A stretch of DNA of 64,000 bases. Origin: Desarmillaria ectypa. Taxonomy: Eukaryota; Basidiomycota; Agaricomycetes; Agaricales; Physalacriaceae. This document shows, in pieces, positions 46,714 to 59,447 of the stretch (position 1 is the first letter of the stretch; each line of letters begins with the position of its first letter). Location of the stretch: contig JAUDYN010000001.1 in the NCBI GenBank assembly GCA_030407005.1, positions 2,542,001 to 2,606,000 on the forward strand, written 5' to 3'. The notes under the pieces are model-generated. The model had not been told where the DNA came from. It was given only the letters and a program-made list of their open reading frames with translations, and made no database searches. The translations under genes and the position numbers were made by a program.

Positions 46714-47298
46714 TTACAATACATTTGTATACCGGTGCTGTAATGTTACAGCCAACTCCTCCTGCCTCATTGAGCGACTGGCGCAGGCGCAAATACGTTC
46801 AGCGAGACGAACGGCAAGGACATGTTTGCACTTTGAAACTCCCTCAGTAATGAATGATGTAGGAGGGGAGGTAGTGAGGTGCTGACCATCAAGTGTGTCT
46901 TAGAGAGCAGAACAGCATAAATGTATGCAGGACAAGTGCAGAAACTGGACACAGGACCAGGGTTTAGGCCAATATTGACTGTGTGTGTTCCTGTAGACCC
47001 AACCACTTCGTAATAGACATGCCCCGAGATTGTTTCATACTTGATGACTACTGGGAGAATCAAATTCGAATCAAATAAAAAGTAAGCAAAAGATATTACC
47101 GTTTTCTCTGTCAATAATGTCGAGCGCGGCAAGTATTAATGAGTCAGGAAAGACTGCCTGGAGTCGGTGTAAGGCATCATCCGTAACTAAAAACATTCAA
47201 GGGTATATTCGCAACATAACTGCAACGTAGAAAGTACCTCCTGTAGGTTCTACTGAGTCTATTATAGCGTCGGCTATTTGCAGTATAGAAGGCGACAT
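46714..47298 (-). CDS. SWS1: Shu complex SWIM protein Sws1 (ZSWIM7)
   Basis: Small SWIM-type zinc protein that, with a Rad51-paralogue partner, promotes Rad51 filament assembly. Four exons: MSPSILQIADAIIDSVEPTG; VTDDALHRLQAVFPDSLILA with ALDIIDREN; VVIKYETISGHVYYEVVGST, SFCTCPAYIYAVLLSKTHLM; CKHVLAVRLAERICACASRS to the stop. The zinc ligands C-x-C-x(n)-C-x-H (CTC...CKH) are only complete after removal of the GTCAGC...CAAAG intron. Size (about 130 residues) and motif order match human ZSWIM7. Start CAT at 47296-47298. Its upstream neighbour TRM11 starts 123 bp away in the opposite direction. Easily missed because the exons are tiny. Confidence 0.88.
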
Positions 47299-47421
47299 TG
47301 CTTGGGGTTGTCCGAGATCATAGCAGTTGAGGTCAGAGTTATCGTCCCGGTGTCCCGTGTCGAGGAGCAGAGTTTTACAGGGCGAGTTTTGCATAGTGGC
47401 GGTGCAACATTAACTCTCAGA

Positions 47422-49259
47422 ATGACGGTCCAGTATCTTTTCTTCTTCGCCCAAGCGCACCATGAATTTCGCATACCAGAGCTACTTTCACTTTCGAAAA
47501 TGTTTGGTTTTGAATTGAACTTGCCTGAAAGTCCAGACGATCAAGATCCTACTCGTCCGTTTCTAATTGTCGGTCTCCAATGCGAAAAGCACGCTGAATT
47601 GCTCGCAAGTCGAAGTATTTTGATCAAGTGTGTCGCGTCTTGTTTCGTGACCCTTGGTCTGACATTGCTACTAGATCGGTGTACGAATTCTACGGTCACG
47701 GATCGACGTATGAAGAGCTCCATCTCTGCAATCGCTGCAATCGCCACAAATGGGCTAAATACATACCAGACACGTCCTTCAAATTTCTTGTCACAGCATA
47801 CAATCATAAAATACCTCAATCACGACAAAGAGAGATTGTTGAAAGCTTTGCCTATATGGGTTTCTTGGGGAAAATAGACATGAAAAACCCCGACATCGTG
47901 CTGGCTTGTTTTGAAGAGTGCAAGTTTTGTTTAATAACTGCTTGGTGAGTATTGCTAATATGCTCTCACGTAGACATCGACCGGCATGGTACCACCCGAG
48001 AAAAACATGAAGGAGATGGTTCATTTAGACAAGTATATTTTGGGAGGTTGGTGCGTTAGATCTTCGTGTAACACATTGAGGCGCACTCATATCGTGTTAC
48101 TCAAGGTCGCCACAGGCTCCGCTCGCTCTCTAATAACCAAGTTCGACGTGAAGAAGCGGTCATACTACGGGAACACCAGTATGGAAGCCGAAATCTCTCT
48201 TCTCATGGCCAATCAGACACTGGTCAGTATCTTGAAGATGAGACCTTCATAATCTAAATTTTTATTCCCAGGCGTCCCCCGGTAAGCTGATTTACGATCC
48301 TTTTATGGGAACAGGAAGTATGGCCTATGTAGGTCAATCTCAGCTTTCGTCCAAAATCAGTGTTTCAGTGAGGAATCCAGCCGACAGCTTATTTTGGCGC
48401 GCAAATTTTTGGATCTGATATTGACGGGCGGCAAATGAGAGGGAAAGGTGACCTCTAATCATACACATTGGATAGAAATGTTTGATCTCTCTCGTACTAG
48501 GTGACACTCCTGGCATCATAAGAGCAGCAACACAGTATGGAGTGGCAACAAGAATTGTAGATCTATGTACTTTCGACATCACACAAAATCCCTGGCGATG
48601 CGGAGACCTTTTTGATGCTATTATAACTGATCCTCCTTGTACGTTCATCTATAGAGTCGTTACTAGGAAAAATGTCGCTGACTTCCTCTAAAGATGGTGT
48701 TCGGGCCGGTGCCAAAAGATTAGGTCGGAAACGAGAGTTGAGTCCTGCTAGAATGGCTGTATATCTTGAACACAGGGCATCTCCTAGACCGTATTCGTCG
48801 CTCTTGCATCGTCTTCTCTCTGATATCGCTGACATTGGTACAGGGACGATCAACCTTACATCCCCCCAACAAAACCGTACGAACTTTCCCGGCTTGCCGT
48901 TGACCTTGTGCTGCTCTCTAGGTATTTACTAAAGCCTGGAGGGAGGCTAGTATTTTTCCTTCCCACTGTGACAGATGAATACGAAGAGGTGGATATATAT
49001 TCTATGCTTTGTCCTGGGATGGAGGTCATCGCGAACTCATTACAAGATTTTGGGTCATGGGGCCGTAGGGTCAGTGGCACCTTGTTTTCAATTTATGACT
49101 GACTGAATCTGTGTCAAGCTCGTAACCATACAAAAAGCCACTAGTGACACCTATCTGCCGCCTGTGCTTGAAGTGCAGGAACCTGTAGAACGCCAGCATG
49201 TTCCGGCACACAAGGGCTTCCGAGAAAAATACTTCCGCGGATTTAAACCTGAGAGCTAA
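47422..49259 (+). CDS. TRM11: tRNA (guanine-N2-)-methyltransferase catalytic subunit Trm11
   Basis: With Trm112 makes N2-methylguanosine at position 10 of tRNA. Starts MTVQYLFFFAQAHHEFRIPE, then a THUMP-type half (HAELLASRSILIKSVYEFYG, YEELHLCNR-type segment, FKFLVTAYNHKIPQSRQREI). The methyltransferase domain includes FDVKKRSYYGNTSMEAEISL, LIYDPFMGTGSMAYA (SAM loop), SDIDGRQMRGKG, and the NPPY-type motif FDAIITDPPYGVRAGAKRLG, which needs intron removal after DPP. The tail has YLKPGGRLVFFLPTVTDEY and EKYFRGFKPES. About eight introns. Start ATG 47422-47424, stop TAA 49257-49259. Confidence 0.9.
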
Positions 49260-49350
49260 TTATGAGAAGTCACCAATGCATTTCGATTTAATTTACAGAT
49301 CAAACAAATTAAATGGGACGGTTAAACAACAAAGAAAGGTATCGGTTATG

Positions 49351-51522
49351 TCACGGCGGAGTTTCCTCATCTGTTCTCTTTGTTTGCGTCGACTCTTGGA
49401 GTTTAATTTCATCCATACCCCTCCTCACTTGCTTTCCCTGCAGGAGTGTCACAAATGATGTCGCGGCTAACACGAACGCCCCATTGAATATCAATGCCTG
49501 GCGCATGTTAAGAGGCGGCTCTGCATCTGAACCGGCTCTCAATGCATCCATCACTAGGTCTATGAGCAAGTGCTGACAGGAACGAAGGATGAAACTACGA
49601 ACCCAATATAAACATGATAGCGAAAAGATTTCCTCTGTTGACTTCGTGAGAAACGCAAATGAATTGGACCATCAAGACGTACCCAAACCATAACAATGAA
49701 GAACTTGCCTCCGAGTTCCTGGTCAGATCACAAGCCAACTCAAGTGCAACTGGTAGCATGGGAACAGATCCGACCCCTAGAATGGTCATGATGGCGAACA
49801 GCCCGCCGGTATTATTTGGCTTCACTTTCAACATTCCATCTTTAGTAGCGTATCAAAGAAGCGTTTCACCGGACACCAAACACACCTGCCCAAATCATGG
49901 ATAACCACACCACAGCAACGATGGGTGCTGCGATCTTCATTGTGATGGCGAGATGCCTAGTAAAGACTCTGTCGAAAAGTGGCGCAGTGACTATTGCAGC
50001 AACGATACCCGTTAGAAGTAGACAGGCCTGTAATACATGAGTCAATTGTATATCAGAATCGAGATGCCGGCTCACCCCCATCAGTCCGCTAGTATCAGAT
50101 GAATAACCAACAGGTCCCTGGTCTTAACATCAGTCTTAGCACAGATGTTGCATGAATTGTACCGACCATGATTTCTGCCGACAATAAGGCAAAAGTATTG
50201 GTTCTAAAGGAAGCCATGTCAGACCATACTACAATGAGAAGGCTTCACTTACGCGGCTACCAACGAGGAGAAGATGATCCATATAATCCCAAAATCAAAG
50301 CGTTCTCTCACAGTCATGTAATACTCTCCCGGTGTTTTATCTAGACCTCTGACCCGTTTGATGAAGGAGAGAAGAGACGGATGCGTTCGGGACGCCGCAT
50401 ATGCTTTAGTAAATAGCAGTTAGCGTATGAAAAAGCTGAGAAGGAAAGTCCATACTGGGCGGCGTAGGAGGAGCAGATCTTATGAGAAACACGAATGGAG
50501 CCGCGGCGGTTGATATGATGCCAAGGATAAGAATCTGTCAACTTTACGATCAACTGGAGTCAGGAAGCTAACGAGGATAAGACCAAGTCAAATTTGTTCC
50601 AACGCACTGACTGTCGAGTGTCACCCACAAGGGGACTGAGGAGTTGGCCAATGGCACCACCAATAGGATTAGCTATGACTTCGTGTCAGTAAAATATACA
50701 ACAAGTGTTAGTTATAGGAAGAACACACAGATAGCTATTATCATTGTAGTGGTTGTCCTCCCCTGCAAGTTGAACCAAGTCTCAGAATACTTTGGACCGA
50801 GTACTTGGTAGATAGGCTGCGCAACCGACGCAAATAGCTGATACTTCCAGTGAGAAGGAAAGTAAAAGTGGCCATTTACTCGGCTTACTTGACCGAACAT
50901 GAGTAACACATATGAGCTTTGTATGGACAGAGATTTGGCAGTCCCTGCATATCTTATCCACGAAGAGAGAATTAAACACAAAGCGCCAACGTCACACTGA
51001 ATTCAGAGTCAGGGAGGTAGATCCTAGTAAGCAAAATGATACGCACGCATCGTCGAAGGCCGTATCGAGATATAAATGGCGGAATGAGAATCGCCACAGG
51101 GAGGTATATACATGCCATTATATTCCCCAGCCAGTTTACTCGGTTTAAAGAGAAGCCAAGTTCCAGAGACGCTGTAGACCACCAATGAGGATACGTGCAA
51201 TCCGAAGACGGCGTGCACTTACTTTCGTTGGCTATAGGCCCAAACCACGGCCAACTCATAGCTGCGACGATGTTCAGAACAACCTGAAAGCCTGTAAGGT
51301 ATTTCTGTAGGGGCGAAGAAAGTTGATTAAACAGACGAGGCTAAAGACACCAACAAAGCGACGTTTGTAGAGACGATATTCGAGGGGAGAGTGAGCCACA
51401 TTGGAGGTGGTACCGATAGGATCTACTATAAGGCACTCCTTGTCTCGCTTGATAGGCTGTAGATCTGATAGCTCCTGGTCGATGACGGGCTTTTCCAGCT
51501 GCTGAGATGAATCGACGCTCAT
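49351..51522 (-). CDS. MFS transporter, SLC49/FLVCR-like
   Basis: Major facilitator permease with about 12 helices in many short exons. After a cytosolic N-terminus (MSVDSSQQLEKPVIDQE) come YKRRFVGVFSLVCLINF, SWPWFGPIANE, RVNWLGNIMACIYLPVAILI, PPFISRYGLRRC (the conserved loop 2-3 with Arg), ISAWIRYAG-like helix, GQVFASVAQPIYQ, ETWFNLQGRTTTTMI, ANPIGGAIGQLLSPLVG, then the C half with LLTGIVAAIVTAPLFDRVFT, MKIAAPIVAVVWLSMI, GGLFAIMTILGVGSVPMLPV and NMRQALIFNGAFVLAATSFV. The pattern of the N half (WLGN-x3-x-YLP, GLRR, FNxxxR) resembles FLVCR/DIRC2 carriers of haem or choline; the substrate here is unknown. Converges with TRM11, 91 bp apart. Confidence 0.8.
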
Positions 51523-52087
51523 TATTACAGGATAGAGCAAGACCGAGGATGCGGACCTCCTACTTATCAGACTCTTTTATCGCAGGCACCGCGTGAATCA
51601 GAAGGTATATCCATGAGCTCAATACGGGCTCGGTCGACCAAGTAGCCAGGGGTCATATGCCACATGTGAAATTGACGTAATTCCGCTACATTTTGAATAT
51701 TCTAGCTTGGCAAGCCGCTTTATAGAGACTAGCAGCAACTGAGCACCGTGACCAACACCTGGACCGACGACACCGGCCATACTTGGCGCGTCCTGTCATT
51801 GGTATCGTTGACCTCGAAGAGCCGAGGTTTGCTTGGAGGAGATTACAGTATGTACATTTATTAGCTGCGTAGTCGGTAGCCTTTGCAGATTTTTTACTGT
51901 TTTTCAACTTTCAATTTCCCCTGGACAGTAAAAAAATTAATTCTCTTCGACGTTCGGACTTCCACGCGACCGACAGCACTTGCGAGCCAGTTCATCTTGT
52001 TATTTCCATTTTGAGGTGTCACATAACGGCGAATAGCACACAACTAACCCCGTTTATATCACCAAGCATCTCCTTTTATCTGTCACC
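51523..52087. other. Divergent intergenic region
   Basis: Shared 5' flank of the MFS gene (minus) and the WBP4-like gene (plus). No TATA box of good quality; the right end before 52088 is CT-rich. Nothing that looks like a gene or RNA. Confidence 0.55.
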
Positions 52088-53066
52088 ATGAGTGAATACT
52101 GGGTCTCGAAGAAAAAGTACTTTTGCAAGTATTGCGATATCTATATTACCGACGATGCCCCTTCTCGACAACAGCACGAAAATGGTCTTCGACACAAGGG
52201 AAATCGGGACAGGTTCATTCGGGGGTTGTACAAGGAGGGTGAAAGAAGGAAGAAGGATCAGGCAGAGGAGAAACGCGAAATGGCCAGGGTAGAACAGGTG
52301 TGCTTGTATCACATTCATTCTATATTCTGTCTTGACTTCCTATCAGGCTGCTCAAGCTGCATTTGCCGTCGATGTTGGTGCGGGATTTGCCAGACCGTCC
52401 ATGGCGCAGCCGTCAACCTCCACTGCACCACCCAAGCCAAAACCAAAGTCATCGAACCTTTTTGCAGACTACTCCACGGCCGCATCGCTCGGATACATTG
52501 ATCCAGATGCCGAGAGAATTTCACTGGAGGCTCAGCGTCGGAGGAGCGAAGGTATAGCTGGTAACTGGGAGGTTGTTGAGCCCACGCCAACTCAGGATAC
52601 TGAGCCATCATCGTCTGAGGTTGCGGGGGTCAAACATCCAGTAGGTGACCACTCAGGCGAGGATTCTCGTCACTTCCAGCTACGCAAACGCTCTCTAGAC
52701 ACTGGACTCGGACGGATATACGATCCTGGTGCTATCCCCATCAAGCGTAAGAAGATAGAAGAGTCCGAGGCGGACATTTCTGAAAAAGCCGACTCATCCT
52801 CTGGGCAAGAATCACTGAATTCTTCTGATATCCCAGCATCAAAGTGGAAAAGGGCCGGAGAGATAAATGCAGATCCAAATGAGACCGAAACACGTTCGGA
52901 CGCCGACGCTCCCGTCAAGGATGAGGAGGACGTCAAAGTTGAAGAAAGCGTGCCAGACATCAAACCCGACATCAATGGTGACGGCCCTGCTCCTGAGAAG
53001 GGCACAAGTCTGTTCCGGAAGCGTAAAACTGTTGTAGGCGGAACTAAAGGGAAGCGCTCAATATGA
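52088..53066 (+). CDS. WBP4/FBP21-like splicing protein with U1-type zinc finger
   Basis: Starts MSEYWVSKKKYFCKYCDIYI with the U1-C/matrin-type finger C-x2-C...H-x(n)-H (FCKYC...QQHENGLRHKGN), followed by a helix RFIRGLYKEGERRKKDQAEE and then EQAAQAAFAVDVGAG. This N-terminal pair is the hallmark of WBP4 (FBP21), a late spliceosome component. The one intron, GTGTGC...ATCAG near 52298-52348, fuses ARVEQ to AAQAAFAVD. The remaining 230 residues are disordered, acidic and end in a basic tail (FRKRKTVVGGTKGKRS). The two WW domains of the human protein are not visible. Stop TGA at 53064-53066; converges with the Smr gene. Confidence 0.8.
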
Positions 53067-53328
53067 CCGGGTATGTACGTACTCCTTACACGGAAAAGTG
53101 TATTCTGATCGCTACCATGGATATCAGAGTCACTGAATGGGTTACTAAGCGACCCGCGATGATCGCGTTTGGCATGGTGGACGAGGATACAATACAGTTT
53201 GAATAACATTTGGCTAACTTTTATACACAACATGCACCATTGACCTCATCAAGGTACGCCCTAGGACTACCAATCCCGCAAGGACCATCTCAAGCAATCA
53301 CAGGAAGGAAGGACGATTACATCTCTAC

Positions 53329-55254
53329 CTAAATCTTCCAAGTTGTTGGCGTTGAAATAATCAGGACGCCTGCGTTCTTCTTGTCCTCGGCACAAGTAAT
53401 TCCGTGGCTGCGGAACAAGTCAGGTCTCGTAAATTGTAAAGGAGTATTGCACACCCTATCATTGCCTTCTCAACCGCAGGCTTCAACTTCGCTTTCCTTT
53501 GTTTGGAATGTAGACCCTTGCCAACGATCACACGCAGAGAATTCCCGCCTTCTTCAAGGACTATTTTAAAGGCTTTCTCCGTCTTGATTACAGCCTCTGA
53601 AGTCAGCAGCCCATGCAAGTCGATGGTAGGTATAGGGTTAGGCTGTAATGAGCGATTGCGTGCTGGAAATATCCGTCATTTAAGCTCACTCAAGGAAGAT
53701 CAAAAACTTACCATGGTAATGCCGTCGTGCTGCCCGCTCGTGTAATTTGTCTATTTCTCGCGTGCAATCGTCGATTTCTTGCCTGAGAATGAACTCTTGG
53801 GCCCGGTCCTGCTGCTGGATGGCCTTGTTGAGACATGTCTTCAGGTTTTTCCTTGTCGTCTCATATGACCATGCTTGTCTGCGTAGCGCCTCGGCCCGAC
53901 TGCTAAGCATCGGTGAGTCGGGAGAAGTTATGGCACTGGTTATCGATGGCGGTGAAGAGACCGCAGAGCTACGATCTTCTGGCAAAGTTATGGCTCTCTG
54001 TAGCACGGTGGCTGGTGCCGGAACAGGGATAGCATCTGAGTTCTCCGCCGTGACGGGCTCATCAATGACCGCCAAAGGCTCTGGATTTGGCGGAGCATGC
54101 GCTGCAAGCACACCGACCGAGGCACTAGAACCCTGAATGAACAGTGGATCCTGTCGCAAAGGCTCTTTATCCTCCTGATCCCATAAAAGAAGAGTCGGCG
54201 GATGGCGCAGATGCACAGGTGTCGTCAACGGGTCATCGTCGACAGACCCGCCTACACCTTTACCAGTGTCAAATCCTACTGGTGTTTGTAATGGATCATC
54301 TTCATCGCCAACGCCGATGTCTCCCTCAACACGAGACATTCTTGGGATCGCGTCACTGTCCAACCCTATCGGAAGGCTTCCATTATCCGATGACTCACAT
54401 TGTAGGAGCATGGGTGGTGGTATAATGAGGTGATCAAGCCTGGGGGAGAAGGGTACCTCAATGGACATGGCGCTCAGGATATTGGGACTCGATAGTGGTT
54501 GTGGGGGCGGGGGAATCATAATACGAGGAGATGAATCCTTGATCGGCGATTCCGGATGATCAGAGGCGTCTTCATCTTGCGCGGGACAATCTCCCGCACC
54601 GTGATCATGCGGTGCTGCGGAAGGAGATGTCGGGTTTGGTGGGGATTGTTGCGGGAGTGGCATCTGTCTATCGCCAACTTCGTCTAGCAGAGTTGCCGGA
54701 GGTGTAGGAAGCTGGGAGGAAGGGGCAGAAGGAGGACGACCTGGATCGGTAGAGCCTATGGCGACTGGCATTGAAATAGAAATATCAGAGGCCCTGGCTT
54801 CACTGCGAGTAGTGTCAATAATCCTATCAATCACTGGCCTGACGGGGCTAGGCCTCACTTCTGCTCGAGGAAAGCGACGAACGGGGGAGCTAGTGGGGGC
54901 CATGTATTCAGTGTACACAGTTCGTCTGCTACCATTGGCTTTCCTCTCACGACTAGTGTCGTGTCCATGATGCGTGCCCAGAGCTTCCGAGAACAACACC
55001 CCCAGGAGTGTCCAGAGAATTGTCAGAAGGACTGAGAAAAGACTGTCAGACAATAAGAGGTCCAGGGATATTCGCAGCAGATATCCTAGGTATGAAACGC
55101 CTGGATTAGGAGAGGCATTAGCGGAGTAATGAATGCAAACGCCTTCCCAGAACCCAAGAAGCATTGGGCCGATCCTGTTTCTCTGTGAGCCACTAGTGAA
55201 CTGGAGGGCGAGACGGATCCCAAGCCCCGCTATAACTGTAAAGATGCTGTCCAT
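53329..55254 (-). CDS. Membrane-anchored Smr-domain protein
   Basis: N-terminal two hydrophobic stretches (SIFTVIAGLGIRLALQF and ISLDLLLSDSLFSVLLTILW) suggest a membrane anchor. About 330 residues of disordered Pro/Ser sequence follow. The C-terminus has a DUF1771-like helix (LRRQAWSYETTRKNLKTCLN, RQEIDDCTREIDKLHERAAR) and an Smr domain: IPTIDLHGLLTSEAVIKTEK, LRVIVGKGLHS, KLKPAVEKAMI, and a last exon reading GHGITCAEDKKNAGVLIIST. The TGxG-type KGxHS and DLHG motifs are intact, so a nucleic-acid nicking or ribosome-associated role like Cue2/N4BP2 is possible. The last GT-AG intron (GTGTGC...CCGCAG) sets the stop at 53329-53331. Confidence 0.82.
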
Positions 55255-55560
55255 GCTGGCGTAGACTATGGTACATGATGAAGCCTCATTGAAGCCGTGT
55301 TACCCTCTCAGGGAACTTGTCTGGACCACGAGGCGCAGAAGATACAGGTCGTACGTAATAAAGTATTATTGTTTTTTTAGATGCCGCTTTGATTTCGGAT
55401 ATATCCGGGAAGTCACGATCAGGTGACAGTGTGACGGTCGCGACCTTTGTTGCCCTTTGTTAACCTCGACACTACCTCCACTATCGCATCAACCCCAGGG
55501 ACACTGTCAGTGCGTTTCTCTGTTTCTACATAAACTGGGCTTAGTGTAATTGTGAACAGA
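55255..55560. other. Divergent promoter of Smr and chitin synthase genes
   Basis: Short spacer between divergent genes. The plus side has a CT-rich tract and a TTTCTGTTTCTACATA leader; no TATA. Nothing else seen. Confidence 0.55.
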
Positions 55561-58500
55561 ATGTCCAGCTATCAACAACACTATTATCAGGATTATGCCA
55601 ATGAGGATCAAGAGGATGACAGCGAAGATACTGACGACTGCGAAGAGGAATCAGAAATAACGGAGTATCTTTCATCACACTCTCATCAATCGCAGCCACA
55701 CTACGCTGAACCAACGCCTGATCCAATGTACGCGCCTTTGGAATCAACGTCGTCATTCCAACGATACCAACCAGGTCAAGCATTAGCCCCCATTCTGACC
55801 GGAGAGACGCTGAACATAGACGACATCCGGTCATCGCCCCATTCTTCTTTGGATCCATTTTCAGGATATCCTGCAGACTACGCAGAACAACCCAGCTACT
55901 ATCCCGACCAAGACTATGTACCGCCATTCAGAGATACCTACTCCAGCACTTTCACTGCGGGCACCGGCACAGCAGCGTACGCTTCCGGATACCTCTCCCG
56001 TGCTTCCTACGTGCCACCTCGTTCTCGGTCACCGACTCCTGCTGTCGACGATGAAGACTACCATGTTGTCGGCGATGAGAGTTATCACTATACCGGAGAT
56101 TCCCAAGACCCAGAGAAAGGGGAGTACATTGACACATACCATGGGCAGCCAGATTATCCGGCAGAATACGACAGCCGCTATCCAGTCCAAATGTCAACGC
56201 AGGAATCAATATACTCTGCGGCTAGCGAATCCGACTCCACACCTATGGAAACACGCCATTTCGGTACCGCACCCAAAGGTCGCACAGAGCGCCGGCATCT
56301 GAAAAGGACTGTTGCTTTGAAGAATGGTCATCTCGTCACAGATCTCCCTATTCCACCCAAACTCGTTCTACCATGGCGAGGATCCCCAGAGACGTTATTC
56401 ACCCGGTATTCCGCAGTGACTTGTGACCCCGATGACTTTTCGCGGAGTGGATATAGTCTACGGCAGTTTGAATCAAAGCGGACCACAGAAATTTTCATTG
56501 TCATAACAATGTATAATGTAAGTCGAACCTCCGGAGTGTGGGCATTTGTGATTACCCGATAAAAATTCAGGAAGATGAAGTTCTGTTCTGCAGAACGTTG
56601 TATGGGGTCATGCGCAATATATCTCAGCTATGCGCGCGCAAAAATTCAAAGACGTGGGGACGTAATGGATGGCAGAAAGTGAGGAACAACAGTATCCCGC
56701 ATATTTGTTGAACGCTTATGCTTCAATCAGGTCGTCGTTTGCATTGTTGCGGACGGCCGAAAGAAAATCCACCCCAGGGTGCTGGATTGCCTCACGCTAC
56801 TAGGCGTTTATCAGGAGGTTCCAAAGGAGATCACAGGCTTGAGAAAGGGCTTCAATGTTGATATGGTCTCCGCCCATCTTTATGAATACACAACATCCTT
56901 TGGCCTCGACCCCAATCTGCATTTCAAGTATCCCGATAAAGGAATTGTCCCTACCCAAATCATTTTCTGCATGAAGGAGAAGAATCAGAAGAAGATCAAT
57001 AGCCATAGGTGGTTCTTCAATGCGTTCGCTCCTCTACTACAGGTGAGTTAGTAGTATCTGTCGTTACCCTCCTAATTCTTTTATTAGCCCAAAGTATGCG
57101 TGCTGCTGGACGTGGGAACATGCCCTGGAAGTAACAGCATTTATCGTTTGTGGAAGACGTTCGATCTCAATTCCAACGTTGGTGGGGCTTGTGGTGAGAT
57201 CGCGGCCTTCAAAGGGAAGCGATGGTCGCTTTTACTCAACCCGTTAGGTACGCGCCAATACCCGCCGCGTTGACGCTGAAGAACTTAAGCCAGAATCCTT
57301 GTCCTAGTTGCTGCTCAGAACTTTGAATACAAGAATAGTTCAATATTGGACAAGCCCACGGAATCCATGTTCGGATATATTAGCGTTCTGGTAGGTACAG
57401 TTAGTGTCTATTGACTGTATACTAATTTACCACTCACCAGCCTGGCGCGTTCTCCGCGTACCGGTATGTCTCAACCTAGCGCACTTTTTGCGACGCTAAA
57501 AGTGCACCTAGATATTTTGCTCTGCAAAACGAAAACGGTATAGGACCGCTGGCTTCGTACTTTAAAGGGGAAGTGTTGCATGGTCGTGATACGGACATCT
57601 TCACCTCTAACATGTGTAAGTGTTTATGCTCATCCTTAAGTCACAATTTTGATCGTTACTTTGTATGTAGACCTTGCCGAAGACGTAAGGAACTTGTATT
57701 CTTGTCTGAACGTAGTTTCATCTTTCTCTTTCTAGCGTATACTCTGCTTCGAGCTCGTGGCGAAGGCGAAATCAAACTGGTGATTATGTTGCTCTCGAAT
57801 CGCGCTAGGTCGCTAATGTTCTTACAGGGTTCTACGATATGTCAAAGGAGCCATTGGCGAGACGGATGTGCCTGATGCTCTCCCAGAATTCATGAGTCAA
57901 CGTCGCCGATGGCTCAATGGATCGTTCTTTGCTGCAACATATGCTATCGCTCATACCCCGCAAATCTGGCGTTCCGGACACAGTCTCTCGCGGAAAATAA
58001 GTTTAACGATCGAGACCATGTATAATATCATGAATCTAACGTTCTCGTGGTTCAGCATTGTGAGACTTTTCCGATGTACAATCTAAATGCTGCTGAATAA
58101 ATCCATAGGGAAACTTTTACTTGTTCTTTGTAAGCCCTTACTTTGTCGCGATGAAACCGTTATCTAATCTCAACACGTTACAGGTCGTTCTGACGTCTTC
58201 TCTAGAAGACAGCGCATTTGGAATATCTGGAATCAAATATCTTAATTGGTTTGCTCAGGTGAGTCTTGTCAATTTGTTTCTGCAGCTTAATGCCAATGCC
58301 GCGCAGTATTTTTTGGCATCCATCATAATATCACTATTCTTCATGTCTATGAGCATTAAACCCCAAACGTATGCTTCCTTCCATCGCTATTAGCTCAAGT
58401 GGCTGATCAGTGTTTTCCAGGGCAAAATGGAAGTACAAGTCCTTGTCGATTGCCCTTTGCGTCTGCATGATATACATGCTTACTGCATCCGTTGCTTGCG

Positions 58501-59447
58501 CGTTGAAAGCATACTCACAAGGAGGTAGCGCGAACACTATCATGCTCTTTAGTGTGATTATCACTTTCGGCAGTAAGTTCTCGTAACAACTTAATATACC
58601 AGGCTAATGTGTATTGGTTAGTCTATTTCATCAGTAGCGTGATAGCATTGGATCCGTCACATATGTTGACGAGTTTCCTGCAATATATGCTGCTTTCTCC
58701 GACGTTCATCAATATTCTCAATATGTAAGCTCTACTCCTCGACCATCATATGGTGTCTAACATTTCCTTCTTCAGCTATGCGTTCTCAAATTTGGACGAC
58801 GTAAGCATTTGTTGATATCTGTTCGAGATTACTAGACGTACATTGCGTTGCAGATTTCCTGGGGGACCAAACAGGATGCCGAGGCTGAGCCGGAAGGGAT
58901 GGTGGTGCGGCCCACTGCCTCCCAGGTGGACCTCGATTTCTATACGGAAGCCTCAACAAATGAGTTGTATGAGGAGGCTATAGCGAATCTCAAGAATCGG
59001 ACTCCGGTCATAAAACCCAAGTCTACGTCACTTTCTGAACATGAAAAGGCACAAGCAGCTAAAGAGTACTACGCAAGCATACGTACCAATGTAAGCGATG
59101 GTCTCTCTGAAGGCTTGTTGGTTTCACCGATATCTATGATAGGTCTTGCTCACTTGGGTGTTAACAAATGTATGTCTAAAAATGTTGACTTGTATTTCAT
59201 CCTCATGGGTTCCGTTTCAGGGTATTCTGCTGGCGCTGATATTGGGGAGCGGCAGCAATACTACCACCACTTTTAGCGAGGGATACACTCGTGCGAAAAC
59301 ATACCTGACCTTCATCCTCGTGTTTACCACCCTCGCCAACTCTATTGTATGTGACCGTCATTGGCCTCTGCTTAACGTGCTGATAAGATCATTCAGCGCT
59401 TTATTGCATCTACGATATATCTTCTCATGACCCTCATAACGGGGTAG
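55561..59447 (+). CDS. Chitin synthase (division 1, class I-III)
   Basis: Plasma-membrane enzyme that polymerises UDP-GlcNAc to chitin. A disordered, Tyr/Ser-rich N-terminus of about 250 residues is followed by the conserved [159 protein letters not shown] (catalytic EDR) and [16 protein letters not shown] (the QRRRW product-site motif). Then several membrane helices. All catalytic motifs are intact after splicing, including the tiny exons at 57671-57825 where unspliced reading would break AEDR. I could not tell classes I, II and III apart. Stop TAG at 59445-59447. Confidence 0.93.

Noticed and set aside
48340..48648. Minus-strand frame opposite TRM11
   Set aside because: Shadow of TRM11 methyltransferase exons, which carry the SAM and DPPY motifs on the plus strand.
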